Assembly: GCA_042093735.1 (NCBI GenBank)
Contig: JBELEM010000007.1
Coordinates: forward strand, 4,755 to 68,754
Length of the DNA stretch: 64,000 nucleotides
Reading direction: 5' to 3'
Source of the DNA: Hellea sp042093735
Lineage (GTDB): Bacteria; Pseudomonadota; Alphaproteobacteria; Caulobacterales; Maricaulaceae
How positions within the stretch are numbered: position 1 is the first letter of the stretch; each line of letters begins with the position of its first letter. A program made the translations under genes and the position numbers. The notes below the pieces were generated by a model. The model was not told where the DNA came from and ran no database searches. It was given only the letters and a program-made list of their open reading frames with translations. This document shows, piece by piece, positions 44,140 to 52,004 of the stretch.

Positions 44140-44355
44140 TTAAAAACTCCGACTTCTTGCTTGAACTCTGTAAGCTTTTGGAATTGGCGGTATTAAAGTA
44201 TGATAAGCTTCTTGCGCAAGAAAGTACCCGCGTTCATCCGCGTAGGGGCTATCAGGATGAAAAAATTTAGCTTTTTTACGCCAAGCAGATCTGATTTCGG
44301 CTTCTCTGGCTGACATGTTGAGTCCTAGGGTAAGTAAGGCTTGTTGACGTGTCAT
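44140..44355 (-). CDS. Small stand-alone J-domain protein
   Basis: A 71-residue protein that is little more than a J domain: helix II IRSAWRKKAKFF, the HPD triad at residues 33-35, then a helix III-like AQEAYHTL. J domains stimulate the ATPase of Hsp70 chaperones. No Gly/Phe-rich, zinc or substrate-binding region follows; the tail is basic (AYRVQARSRSF). Divergent from pdxH across a 126-bp region with a strong inverted repeat. Client or Hsp70 partner unknown. Confidence 0.78.
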   Translation of the reverse strand: MTRQQALLTLGLNMSAREAEIRSAWRKKAKFFHPDSPYADERGYFLAQEAYHTLIPPIPKAYRVQARSRSF

Positions 44356-44381
44356 TATTATGGGCCTAATTCTGCATAGAA

Positions 44382-44415
44382 ACTATTGTTAGATTCTAAC
44401 GTATCTAACAATAGT
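44382..44415. promoter_or_regulatory. Perfect 13-bp inverted repeat in the J-protein / pdxH promoter region
   Basis: ACTATTGTTAGAT (44382-44394) and ATCTAACAATAGT (44403-44415) are exact complements, eight bases apart. The spacer partly repeats the arm (TCTAAC), giving overlapping alternative palindromes. The site lies between divergent starts, so an operator is more likely than a terminator. Confidence 0.5.
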
Positions 44416-44481
44416 AACGACATAGTTAACAATCAGGTTAATTATAGAATTAATTATTAATTTTTTAGCTGCAGAGATACA

Positions 44482-45138
44482 ATGAGTAAATCGATAATCC
44501 CGAGCACTCCAAATGAAAAAGATTATGCTTCTAGTCAGTCGAGTGATTTAGGCTGGATAGATAGTAAAGACCCTGTAAGCTTATTTTCAGATTGGCTGTC
44601 TGAGGCGATTATTACTGAAACAAATGATGCCAATGCGATGTCTGTTGCCACAGTCGATAAAAATGGAATGCCAGATGTTCGAGTTGTATTGCTTAAAGAT
44701 ATAGATCACCGCGGTTTTGTTTTTTATTCTAATTCAGAAAGCAACAAAGGTCAGCAATTAAGTTTTAGCAATAAAGTAGCTCTAGGGTTTCACTGGAAAA
44801 GTAAAAAAAGACAAGTACGTGTAAGAGGTGCTGCTGAGGTGGTTGCTTCAATTGAAGCGGATGCCTATTTTGCATCCAGAGCACGTGGATCAAGAATAAG
44901 TGCTTGGGCTTCAAATCAATCACGTCCAGTAAAGGATAGAGAGACGATGATGAATGAATTAAATGAAACCGAAGCAAGGTTTGAGGGAACTTCTGTTCCT
45001 CGACCAGGTCATTGGCTGGGCTGGCGCGTAAAGCCCGAATATATAGAATTTTGGCAAGATGGGGCTTATAGATTTCACGACCGTATAGCTTTTTCTTTGA
45101 CTTCAGATGGCTGGGTCAAGGGTAGGCTTTATCCATGA
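44482..45138 (+). CDS. pdxH: Pyridoxamine 5'-phosphate oxidase
   Basis: A 218-residue FMN enzyme making pyridoxal 5'-phosphate. Typical stretches are PDVRVVLLKDID, GFVFYSNSESNKG, VRVRGAAEVV, RGSRISAWASNQS, RPGHWLGWRVKPEYIEFWQ and the C-terminal HDR...GWVKGRLYP. Length and ending are normal. Convergent with the MBL hydrolase, five bases apart. Confidence 0.96.
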   Translation: MSKSIIPSTPNEKDYASSQSSDLGWIDSKDPVSLFSDWLSEAIITETNDANAMSVATVDKNGMPDVRVVLLKDIDHRGFVFYSNSESNKGQQLSFSNKVALGFHWKSKKRQVRVRGAAEVVASIEADAYFASRARGSRISAWASNQSRPVKDRETMMNELNETEARFEGTSVPRPGHWLGWRVKPEYIEFWQDGAYRFHDRIAFSLTSDGWVKGRLYP

Positions 45139-45143
45139 CTTAG

Positions 45144-46043
45144 CTATGATTCTATTATTTTATATAGACAGTCTAGGCCATCATCTGCGGTAGCCATAAC
45201 CACACCTTTTTCTCGTAGGTGTATCAAATGCGATAACACGCTATGGGCTGCAGCTGGATATAATCTTTTATCAAGATCTGAATAAAGTTTCTTTACAATA
45301 TCTAGTATTATACCCGAACCCGTTTTGAGTGCCTCTATAATTTGTTTTTCACGGTAATATCTATGATCAATATAGGCGTCAATGAATTCATCAACCTTAT
45401 CAATATATGTCCCATGAGTTGGAAATATGTATGAAAAATTTCTTTCTTTAATTTTTTTTAAACTGTTTATGTAGTCTCCCATATGGCCTTCATATGGAGA
45501 AACTACACTTGTCGACCATCCCATTATATGATCGCCTGAAAACAATAAATTTTCTTCTTTGAGTGCATAACAGACATGATTAGACGTATGCCCGGGTGTG
45601 TGGATGGCTTCGATTGTCCATCCATCTCCTTTAAATAAGTCTCCACATTTGATATTAATATCAGGTTTAAATGTGTTATCTTCGCCGGCCTCAAGAGAGG
45701 GCAAACTATTTCTCTTTTTTACATCTATGTTTAGTCCATAGATATTACAGCCGTGTTCAAGAGCTAAAGGTTTTGCCAGAGGCGAGTGATCGAGATGATG
45801 GTGGGTCAAGAAAATATGAGTAACTTTTTTTTCTGTGAGTGCATTTTTGAGTGCATTTTTGTGTTCAGGTGTGTTCGGCCCAGGGTCAATGACAGCGACT
45901 TCTTTATCGCCGATTATATAAACTCCAGTTCCAGTATAAGTGAAAGGGCCTGGATTATCGGCGATAACCCGTTTAACAAGAGGACTCATTACAGAGCATT
46001 CGCCGTATACAAAATCAAAGTCTTTTACAAACGGAATACTCAT
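45144..46043 (-). CDS. MBL-fold metallohydrolase (LACTB2-like)
   Basis: A 299-residue metallo-beta-lactamase-fold hydrolase. Metal ligands in LTHHHLDHSPLA (HxHxDH), HTPGHTSNH, and FSGDHIMG; a C-terminal winged-helix-like segment (LSHLIHLREKGVV) matches the LACTB2/Ribonuclease-Z-like subgroup of about 300 residues. The substrate is unknown; related enzymes act on thioesters or RNA. Next to a secreted-protein gene 37 bp upstream on the same strand. Confidence 0.87.
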   Translation of the reverse strand: MSIPFVKDFDFVYGECSVMSPLVKRVIADNPGPFTYTGTGVYIIGDKEVAVIDPGPNTPEHKNALKNALTEKKVTHIFLTHHHLDHSPLAKPLALEHGCNIYGLNIDVKKRNSLPSLEAGEDNTFKPDINIKCGDLFKGDGWTIEAIHTPGHTSNHVCYALKEENLLFSGDHIMGWSTSVVSPYEGHMGDYINSLKKIKERNFSYIFPTHGTYIDKVDEFIDAYIDHRYYREKQIIEALKTGSGIILDIVKKLYSDLDKRLYPAAAHSVLSHLIHLREKGVVMATADDGLDCLYKIIES

Positions 46044-46080
46044 TGTATGGGCACTGAGTAAAATTTGGGTCCTAACATCT

Positions 46081-46746
46081 TTATCTAACTCGCCTCACGC
46101 GTATGGCGACTCCACGTGAATTTACTCTCAATAAGAAGCTACCTATTGCCCCCTTTGATATTAGTGCTGTATTCACTTTGTTATCTTCTGCTTTAGGTAT
46201 TTTGACCCTTGTGTTATCGATTTGTTCCCAAACCTGTCCGTTAGTCATGAAAAATCTTGTTTTCTTGTAGCCAAATATTGATGTCTTTTTGATATTAAGT
46301 ACAACTTCATCAATATTTTTTACTTTAGTTTTTTGCTTCTTTTCTTTTTTCTTTGGTGATTTTTTTAAGGAACTGGGTTTTTTTACTGGAGCAGTAAGTT
46401 CGTTTTCACCTTTTATATCTGTTGCGACAGTGTCACTCTCAGATTTTTCTTTTAATCCAAATATGCGATTAATAGAGGACAAGGACGGAATGTTGAAACC
46501 GAAGGCCTCACGTTCAACATTCTGTATTTTTGATTTACTAACAGTAACGAGATCGCCATCGTTGTCAGCTTTTTTAAAACGTTCAACCGCATTGTCATAG
46601 CATTCAAGCCTGATTTCTGGTTTTTCTATAGATTTACATTTATATATGGCAATTAATTCATCAGGAGTTTCCCCCACCTGTGCCGAAGCTACATTAACCG
46701 CGGATAAACCTATTATTACTGATATTAGAAAGTTTGCTTTAATCAT
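46081..46746 (-). CDS. Secreted basic protein of unknown function
   Basis: A 221-residue protein with a signal peptide (1-22, ending ASAQ). After it comes a short conserved-looking CKSIEKPEIRLECYD element with two cysteines, a pattern seen in many small alphaproteobacterial periplasmic proteins. A Lys-rich low-complexity stretch (about residues 125-145) follows, then a C-terminal domain (TRFFMTNGQVWEQID, GSFLLRVNSRGVAIRVRRVR) that may be a small beta domain. Function unknown. Probably co-transcribed with the MBL gene. Confidence 0.7.
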   Translation of the reverse strand: MIKANFLISVIIGLSAVNVASAQVGETPDELIAIYKCKSIEKPEIRLECYDNAVERFKKADNDGDLVTVSKSKIQNVEREAFGFNIPSLSSINRIFGLKEKSESDTVATDIKGENELTAPVKKPSSLKKSPKKKEKKQKTKVKNIDEVVLNIKKTSIFGYKKTRFFMTNGQVWEQIDNTRVKIPKAEDNKVNTALISKGAIGSFLLRVNSRGVAIRVRRVR

Positions 46747-47008
46747 CTGCTACTCATTTATATTGTTGAAGCTATTTTATTCAGTATGCATTTACTCGTC
46801 TGTAACTGCTTATATATAAGAAATTGTAAAGAACAATATTCAGGTTACAGTGGGTGGTAAATTTGCAACAATGAAATAAAAATACTTTTTTTATTAAATT
46901 TTGGTAATTTTTTTCTTGTGACTCTGTACTTTATAGGATTTAAGCAGAGATTACGCACGGAATGAATCCGTCAAAATTATATTGAAACCAGTTCGAAGGG
47001 GTTCCTTA
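46747..47008. other. Divergent intergenic region, secreted protein / TonB receptor
   Basis: About 260 bases without a gene. Contains T-rich runs and a short ACGGA-ATGAA-TCCGT repeat (46957-46971) some 38 bp before the receptor ATG. No promoter stands out. Confidence 0.4.
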
Positions 47009-47682
47009 ATGAATATTTTAGACAAAACACGTTTGCTTCAAACTTCTATTTTATCAAGTTTGATGATGGGATTGGGAGGAGTGGCATATGCACAAGTTGA
47101 CACAACACCCGCAGAAGTAGAGCAGATCGAAGCCGAAGAAGAAGATGATTTTGCAGAAGAAAAAGGTGAAATAGTTGTAACCGGTTCGCGTCTTCGCAGA
47201 AATGAATTTACATCTGCATCTCCACTACAAGTTATTGATGGCGAACTTGCTCGAGACCTCGGATTGGTTGACGCATCAGATCTATTGGGACAAACAACAG
47301 TTGTCCAAGGTCAACAAATTACAACAGGTCTATCCACATCAGCAGGCAACCTCTCAGCTAATGGACCTGGTTCTGCTACCGCTTCTTTGCGCGGTTTGAA
47401 TCCTGGACGTACATTGGTTCTTGTTAACGGCCGTCGTCTAGCTCCTGCTGGTGTTCGCGGCGCTCCAAGTGCGCCTGACCTTAACCTTATACCAGGATCC
47501 CTCGTACAACGCGTTGATGTGCTTCTAGACGGCGCATCATCCGTATACGGTTCAGATGCTGTTGCTGGTGTTGTAAACTATCAGCTACAGAGAGAGTTCG
47601 AAGGTATCGAAGTTGACGCTTATGCAACTATTCCTGAGCTTCCTGGAAATGCTGGCCACAGAGAGGTTTTCTCTCTAAAAAC
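47009..47682 (+). CDS. TonB-dependent receptor, N-terminal part (cut by assembly gap)
   Basis: Encodes about 224 residues: signal peptide (ending AYAQ), an acidic stretch, a TonB box-like GEIVVTGSRLRR, and the plug domain (SPLQVIDGE, SLRGLNPGRTLVLVNGRRL, RVDVLLDGASSVYGSDAVAGVVNY). The start is the ATG at 47009, preceded by GAAGGGG; a TTG at 46982 is possible but poorer. It runs into 100 N, and the rest of the same gene resumes at 47784. The receptor type is common in marine alphaproteobacteria; the ligand is unknown. Confidence 0.88.
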
Positions 47683-47782
47683 NNNNNNNNNNNNNNNNNN
47701 NNNNNNNNNNNNNNNNNNNNNNNNNNNNNNNNNNNNNNNNNNNNNNNNNNNNNNNNNNNNNNNNNNNNNNNNNNNNNNNNNN
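47683..47782. other. Assembly gap of 100 N
   Basis: Exactly 100 N inside the receptor gene, a scaffolding placeholder. The left part ends with two bases of a codon and the right begins with one, so the true missing length should be a multiple of three, not 100. Confidence 0.98.
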
Positions 47783-47783
47783 T

Positions 47784-49796
47784 GGTCAGAGACTCTTGAT
47801 ATTTCCAGAAGAGCTTGACGCAGCATTTGCACCGGACTTTAACAGAACATCACTGTTTACTTTCGGTGAATATGACACGGGTCTTTATGGAAACATGACT
47901 GCTTATTTTGAAGCTTCATACGCAACACGTGAAACAAAAACTAATACGGCTGGTCAAGGTGCTATTAACTTAGCAGGCGACTATCCTCTCAATCAGTTTG
48001 ATTTTGCTGGTACTTCCTCAACGCTTTTCTTCCAGTCAACATTTATTAATGACACAAACGTTGCGCAAACGCGCTTCATATCTGGTTTAAAAGGTGACCT
48101 TCCTTTTCTAGAGGAGGCTGGTTTAAATAACTGGGCTTATGATGTTAATGTAAGCTATTCGCGTTCGAGTGGACAAGATGCCGTAAAGGGTATTCCTTAC
48201 TTCCCTCGTCTGGCTCAAACCTTAAACAATACAGTTGTTGATCCCACAACAGGTGAGATATCTTGTACGCCTGTAACAGTCGCTGGTGCGGATCAAAACG
48301 TGCCTTGTCGTCCTCTTAACTTCTTTGAGCCAACCTTCTTATTCGGAGGAGAATTCGAAGATCCTGAGGATACAGAATATCTTTTCCCGAATCGCTTAAC
48401 CGACACTATCGTCAAACAAAACATGATACAGGGTTATGTTTCTGGTGATCTTTTTGATATTCCTACAGGTGATACAGTAATTGCTGGTTTTGGTGGCGAA
48501 TACCGTGAAGATATTATTGAAACACGTACTTCTTTAGCAGGTGATTTCGAAGGTTTCTTTAATGACCCTGGTTCAAATGGGCGAAGAACTTTACATGAAG
48601 TATTTGGCGAAATTGAAGTGCCATTAGTCAAAGAGCGATATGGTATTCATGAGTTAAGTGTTAACCTTGCAGGTCGTTATACTGACGAGAGTAACTTTGG
48701 CTCAGCTGAAACTTACAGTGTTAAGGGTGTATTTGCACCAACTGATTGGTTAAGCTTCCGTGGTACCTATGGTACATCATTCCGAGCGCCTAACTTAGGC
48801 GAGCAGTTTGGTGGACGCGTGACTGGATTTGCTAACCCAAGTGACCCATGCCGCGTTCCAGGTGTGGCTGTTCCTTTCCAAGACACCGATGGTGACGGGG
48901 AAGACGATAGACGTATCTATGATGCTAACTTAGATCCACGTGATGCTGACGTAATAGCAAACTGTCAAAACGGCGGCGGCCCATTTGGCCTTGCTGCTAC
49001 GGATCCATTCAATTTAGGAGCTAACGGTATAGGTACAAGTCCTACTCCATTCTTCTATGGTTCGCCAACAAGAGTGGCTACTGGTTCAAATCCTGATCTG
49101 AAACCAGAGACTTCAACAGCTATTTCAGTGGGCGGTTCATTTGATCAGCCTTGGTTTGAGGATTTTGACTTACGTTTTGCAGTTAACTATTTTGAGATAG
49201 AAATCACTGATGAAGTTAACCAACTAACAGCTAGTACAATTGTTAACCGCTGTTATAACTCAACAGGATTAACAGACCCTACATGTGAGTTTATTACACG
49301 TGCTCCGCGTACAACTGATCCTACAACTGGTGAAGTGACATTTGTGTCAGCTTTGAATCAGAACTTAGGTGCTCAGTATGTCGAGGGTATCGATTATAAC
49401 GCTGAATTTGGTTTTGATTTCAAAGCGCCTTTCTCAGATGATCAATTTGACTACAATCTAATCTTCCGTGCTACTCAGTCTTTGAGACAGGATATTGAGG
49501 AAGCCATTGTTACTGGTGTCAGAGTTAATGATAATTTGGGCGAATATGGTAACCCAAAATGGCGCTTAAACTTTACTCAGCAGTTAACTTGGAAAGATTT
49601 TGGTTTCTTATTCCAGTCACGTTATCTTGATAGCATGGTTGAAAGTGTGATTGAGTCNNNNNNNNNNNNNNNNNNNNNNNNNNNNNNNNNNNNNNNNNNN
49701 NNNNNNNNNNNNNNNNNNNNNNNNNNNNNNNNNNNNNNNNNNNNNNNNNNNNNNNNNGGCCGTACATTCTTCGTTAACGCGACTAAAAAATTCTAA
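47784..49796 (+). CDS. TonB-dependent receptor, C-terminal part (with a second gap)
   Basis: Continues the same receptor: barrel strands and loops with TonB-receptor features (GFGGEYREDI, LAGRYTDESNFGS, FRGTYGTSFRAPNLGEQFGG, NPDLKPETSTAISVG), and the classical ending GRTFFVNATKKF with terminal phenylalanine. A calcium-like loop DTDGDGEDDRR lies in a long extracellular loop. A 100-N gap (49658-49757) removes part of the last strands, and the frame is the same on both sides of it. It is one gene with the N-terminal part at 47009-47682, not a separate ORF. Confidence 0.88.
   Translation, partial: GQRLLIFPEELDAAFAPDFNRTSLFTFGEYDTGLYGNMTAYFEASYATRETKTNTAGQGAINLAGDYPLNQFDFAGTSSTLFFQSTFINDTNVAQTRFISGLKGDLPFLEEAGLNNWAYDVNVSYSRSSGQDAVKGIPYFPRLAQTLNNTVVDPTTGEISCTPVTVAGADQNVPCRPLNFFEPTFLFGGEFEDPEDTEYLFPNRLTDTIVKQNMIQGYVSGDLFDIPTGDTVIAGFGGEYREDIIETRTSLAGDFEGFFNDPGSNGRRTLHEVFGEIEVPLVKERYGIHELSVNLAGRYTDESNFGSAETYSVKGVFAPTDWLSFRGTYGTSFRAPNLGEQFGGRVTGFANPSDPCRVPGVAVPFQDTDGDGEDDRRIYDANLDPRDADVIANCQNGGGPFGLAATDPFNLGANGIGTSPTPFFYGSPTRVATGSNPDLKPETSTAISVGGSFDQPWFEDFDLRFAVNYFEIEITDEVNQLTASTIVNRCYNSTGLTDPTCEFITRAPRTTDPTTGEVTFVSALNQNLGAQYVEGIDYNAEFGFDFKAPFSDDQFDYNLIFRATQSLRQDIEEAIVTGVRVNDNLGEYGNPKWRLNFTQQLTWKDFGFLFQSRYLDSMVESVIEXXXXXXXXXXXXXXXXXXXXXXXXXXXXXXXXXXGRTFFVNATKKF
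49658..49757. other. Assembly gap of 100 N
   Basis: A second run of exactly 100 N, near the receptor C-terminus. The true size is unknown. Confidence 0.98.
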
Positions 49797-49822
49797 ATTA
49801 TTTAGAAATTTGATTTATACTA

Positions 49823-49847
49823 ATCCCGCCTAGTGCGGGATTTTTTT
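49823..49847 (+). terminator. Rho-independent terminator of the TonB receptor
   Basis: Stem ATCCCGC / GCGGGAT, loop CTAGT, then T at 49841-49847; 27 bp past the stop codon. Confidence 0.9.
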
Positions 49848-49957
49848 ATTCCAAAAATAAATCAATTTGATCGCAGCGTAATTTGATAGAATTCTTTCAA
49901 ATATAAACATTGATTATAGTTTTTTTCAAAATCATTACGATTTGAGTTAAAAACGAA

Positions 49958-49986
49958 TTGCAATTATAAAAATGAGCAGATAGAAG
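49958..49986 (+). promoter_or_regulatory. Putative promoter of tRNA-Gln
   Basis: TTGCAA (49958-49963) and TAGAAG (49981-49986), 17 bp apart; the -10 end lies 31 bp before the tRNA, the same distance as for tRNA-Lys. An overlapping alternative is TTGAGT (49942) with TATAAA (49965), also 17 bp apart. Confidence 0.45.
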
Positions 49987-50017
49987 CCGCACCTGTAATG
50001 ACGACTCTGTTAATTTT

Positions 50018-50091
50018 TGGGGCGTAGCCAAGCGGTAAGGCATCGGGTTTTGATCCCGTGATCGTTGGTTCGAATCCAGCCGCCCCAACCA
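50018..50091 (+). tRNA. tRNA-Gln (UUG anticodon)
   Basis: A 74-nt cloverleaf. Acceptor TGGGGCG pairs with CGCCCCA; the D arm is GCC/GGC; anticodon loop TTTTGAT gives TTG; T stem GTTGG/CCAGC; discriminator A; CCA encoded. The outermost anticodon-stem pair is T-T, so that stem has four pairs. Confidence 0.95.
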
Positions 50092-50340
50092 TATTAACTT
50101 AGCAAGCAATGTTGTGACTAGCATATTAAAGCTTAGAAAATTTATTTCTTGAAGTCGTAAAGCCGCAATTTTTCATTAATATGTGATAAGAAACATTGAT
50201 TTTTTATATTAATCCCAAAAAAAACTAACAGATTTGCATCCTAACGATTGATTTATTTTTTGCTCACGTGTAAGCGAATTTGTAATAAATAAAAAAACTC
50301 AGTTTCATGAGTTAAAAAAATATTTTGGAGGGTACTTTTG
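50092..50340. other. Intergenic region before the TonB-energising operon
   Basis: About 250 AT-rich bases between tRNA-Gln and the first DUF3450 gene. It should carry the operon promoter. A small AACTCA / TGAGTT hairpin (50296-50313) flanked by A runs is the only structure seen, and a GGAGGG ribosome-binding site ends the region. Confidence 0.45.
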
Positions 50341-51153
50341 GTGAACTTATTCATCGCCACTAAATCAGTATTTATCGGGGTTGCGGCTTTAGCCGTTTCA
50401 GTCAGCCAAAACGTGTATGCGCAAAACTCATCTATAGATACATATAAAAGTATTTTACAGGAAATATCGGACTTAAAATTATCTACAGCTCAAAAAGAGA
50501 TTTACTTAAAAACTCAGAATGAAAAGATTTCAAATCTTCAGGATCAGATTGAAGGAATACCCGCTACCACAGTAACTGTTGGGCCACTACTTGATAAAAT
50601 GGCGGCTGCTATTGAAAGTGAAATATATTCTGATTACCCCTTCAAAATTGAGGAACGACTAATTCGACTAGATAAGTTTAGGGAGACCATAGCTGATCCT
50701 GAGGCAACACCAGGTCAGAAAATGAGACAAGCACTAAATATATATGATATAGAAGTAAGTTACGGTAACTCAGTTGCTTCATATGCGGGCAATAATCCTG
50801 TCAACCCAGGTGTACGATATGCTGCTTGCCAAGAAGACCAGGAGAGCCGTGGTTGTGGTTTGACCGATGACCATAAAAAGAAAATGGGATATGTGAATGG
50901 AAAGCCCACAGGGAATGGTGCATCAATTCAGGACTTGAAATCCGAGCTTATGGACGGTGCATACCTTCACTATGGAAGACTTTCTTTTGTGTATCTGGAA
51001 TTTGATAGCTCAGAAGCTTGGCGATATGATTTGGGTGGTAAGAATTGGGTGGAGCTTTCTGGCTCTGATGTACTAGATGTTAGAAGAGCAGTTAGAATAG
51101 CGCGGGGGCAGTCTGCACCAGGCGTTTTATCGGCTCCAGTTCATCTAGAATAA
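50341..51153 (+). CDS. DUF3450-like periplasmic protein, copy 1 (with insertion)
   Basis: A 270-residue exported protein (signal peptide ending VYAQ) with an N-terminal coiled coil (about 35-80) and the DUF3450 core, e.g. PFKIEERLIRLDKF, IEVSYGNSVASYAG and GRLSFVYLEF. Compared with the paralogue just downstream it has about 40 extra residues before GRLSFVYL, including two cysteines (AACQEDQESRGCG). DUF3450 genes precede ExbB/ExbD/TonB genes in many proteobacteria, and the protein probably works with that complex in the periplasm. I use GTG at 50341, eight bases after GGAGGG. Confidence 0.8.
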   Translation: MNLFIATKSVFIGVAALAVSVSQNVYAQNSSIDTYKSILQEISDLKLSTAQKEIYLKTQNEKISNLQDQIEGIPATTVTVGPLLDKMAAAIESEIYSDYPFKIEERLIRLDKFRETIADPEATPGQKMRQALNIYDIEVSYGNSVASYAGNNPVNPGVRYAACQEDQESRGCGLTDDHKKKMGYVNGKPTGNGASIQDLKSELMDGAYLHYGRLSFVYLEFDSSEAWRYDLGGKNWVELSGSDVLDVRRAVRIARGQSAPGVLSAPVHLE

Positions 51154-51225
51154 TAAAGTGGGTACAGGAATATTCTTGAGTATTCCTGTAGTAATAAATA
51201 ACGAAAGCAAACTTGGAAGGAAACC

Positions 51226-51987
51226 ATGTTAAAATCTTCAATTGCAAAGCACTTTTTGCTGTTAGGGGCTGCGGGGCTTATCATGTCCGGTACTGCTCAA
51301 GCTCAGCTTGAGAGTGCATTAAATACAGCTAAAGCGTCATCGTCTGCAAGTGCAGCATCTCAACAACGCATAGAGGGTCTTGATGATGAGGCTGACCAGG
51401 CAGTTCGAGAGTTTCGTGCTGTTCTTCAGCAGAAAGACAATATTGCTCTTTTTATCGCGCAACAGGATGTATTTTTACAGTCACAAAAGTCTGAAATAGC
51501 AAGTTTAGGGCGTCAACTGGGGACTGTAGAGCAGATTAAGCAGGGTATGTCACCTATGATGCTCAAAATGGCTGCAGAGATCGAAGACACTATCAAGGCC
51601 GATATACCTTTCAATCTTACTGAAAGACTCGAAAGAGTTGAAAGAATGAAGAATGTTTTAGCTGACCCAGATGTATCGCCCGCTGAACAGTACAGGCAGG
51701 TATTAAATGCTTTCAAAATCGAAGTATCATATGGTCAGGGCATAGACAGTTATGAGGGCATGCACCCTACTCGACCGGGAAACGTCGTTAATTTCTTACG
51801 TTTCGGGCGCGTATCACTTGTTTATATGACTAAAGATGAGTCAGAAGTTGGTAGATACAATCTAGAGACGAGTTCATGGGATATACTAAAAGGTGCTGAT
51901 GCTTTGGCATTACGTAAAGCGATACGTATTTCAAAAGGTGAAGCAGCTCCGGACGTGGTCTTTGCGCCCGTAACAGTTAGCAATTAG
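51226..51987 (+). CDS. DUF3450-family periplasmic protein, copy 2
   Basis: A 253-residue exported protein with signal peptide (ending TAQA), an N-terminal coiled coil (about 35-95), and the DUF3450 core (PFNLTERLERVERM, FKIEVSYGQGIDSYEG, NFLRFGRVSLVYMT, W..LKGADALALRKAIRI). It lacks the 40-residue insertion of copy 1 and so is closer to the family norm. Duplicated in tandem upstream of the long ExbB. The biochemical role is unknown; association with TonB-dependent energisation is by conserved neighbourhood. Confidence 0.86.
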   Translation: MLKSSIAKHFLLLGAAGLIMSGTAQAQLESALNTAKASSSASAASQQRIEGLDDEADQAVREFRAVLQQKDNIALFIAQQDVFLQSQKSEIASLGRQLGTVEQIKQGMSPMMLKMAAEIEDTIKADIPFNLTERLERVERMKNVLADPDVSPAEQYRQVLNAFKIEVSYGQGIDSYEGMHPTRPGNVVNFLRFGRVSLVYMTKDESEVGRYNLETSSWDILKGADALALRKAIRISKGEAAPDVVFAPVTVSN

Positions 51988-52004
51988 GTTTGAGGGATAA
52001 AAAA

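Noticed and set aside
47009..49796. Apparent frameshift in the second TonB receptor
   Set aside because: The frame change coincides with a 100-N gap of arbitrary length, so it is not evidence of a pseudogene.
50296..50313. AACTCA / TGAGTT hairpin with flanking A and T runs as a terminator
   Set aside because: Only six weak pairs; it would act on the minus strand, where no gene ends.
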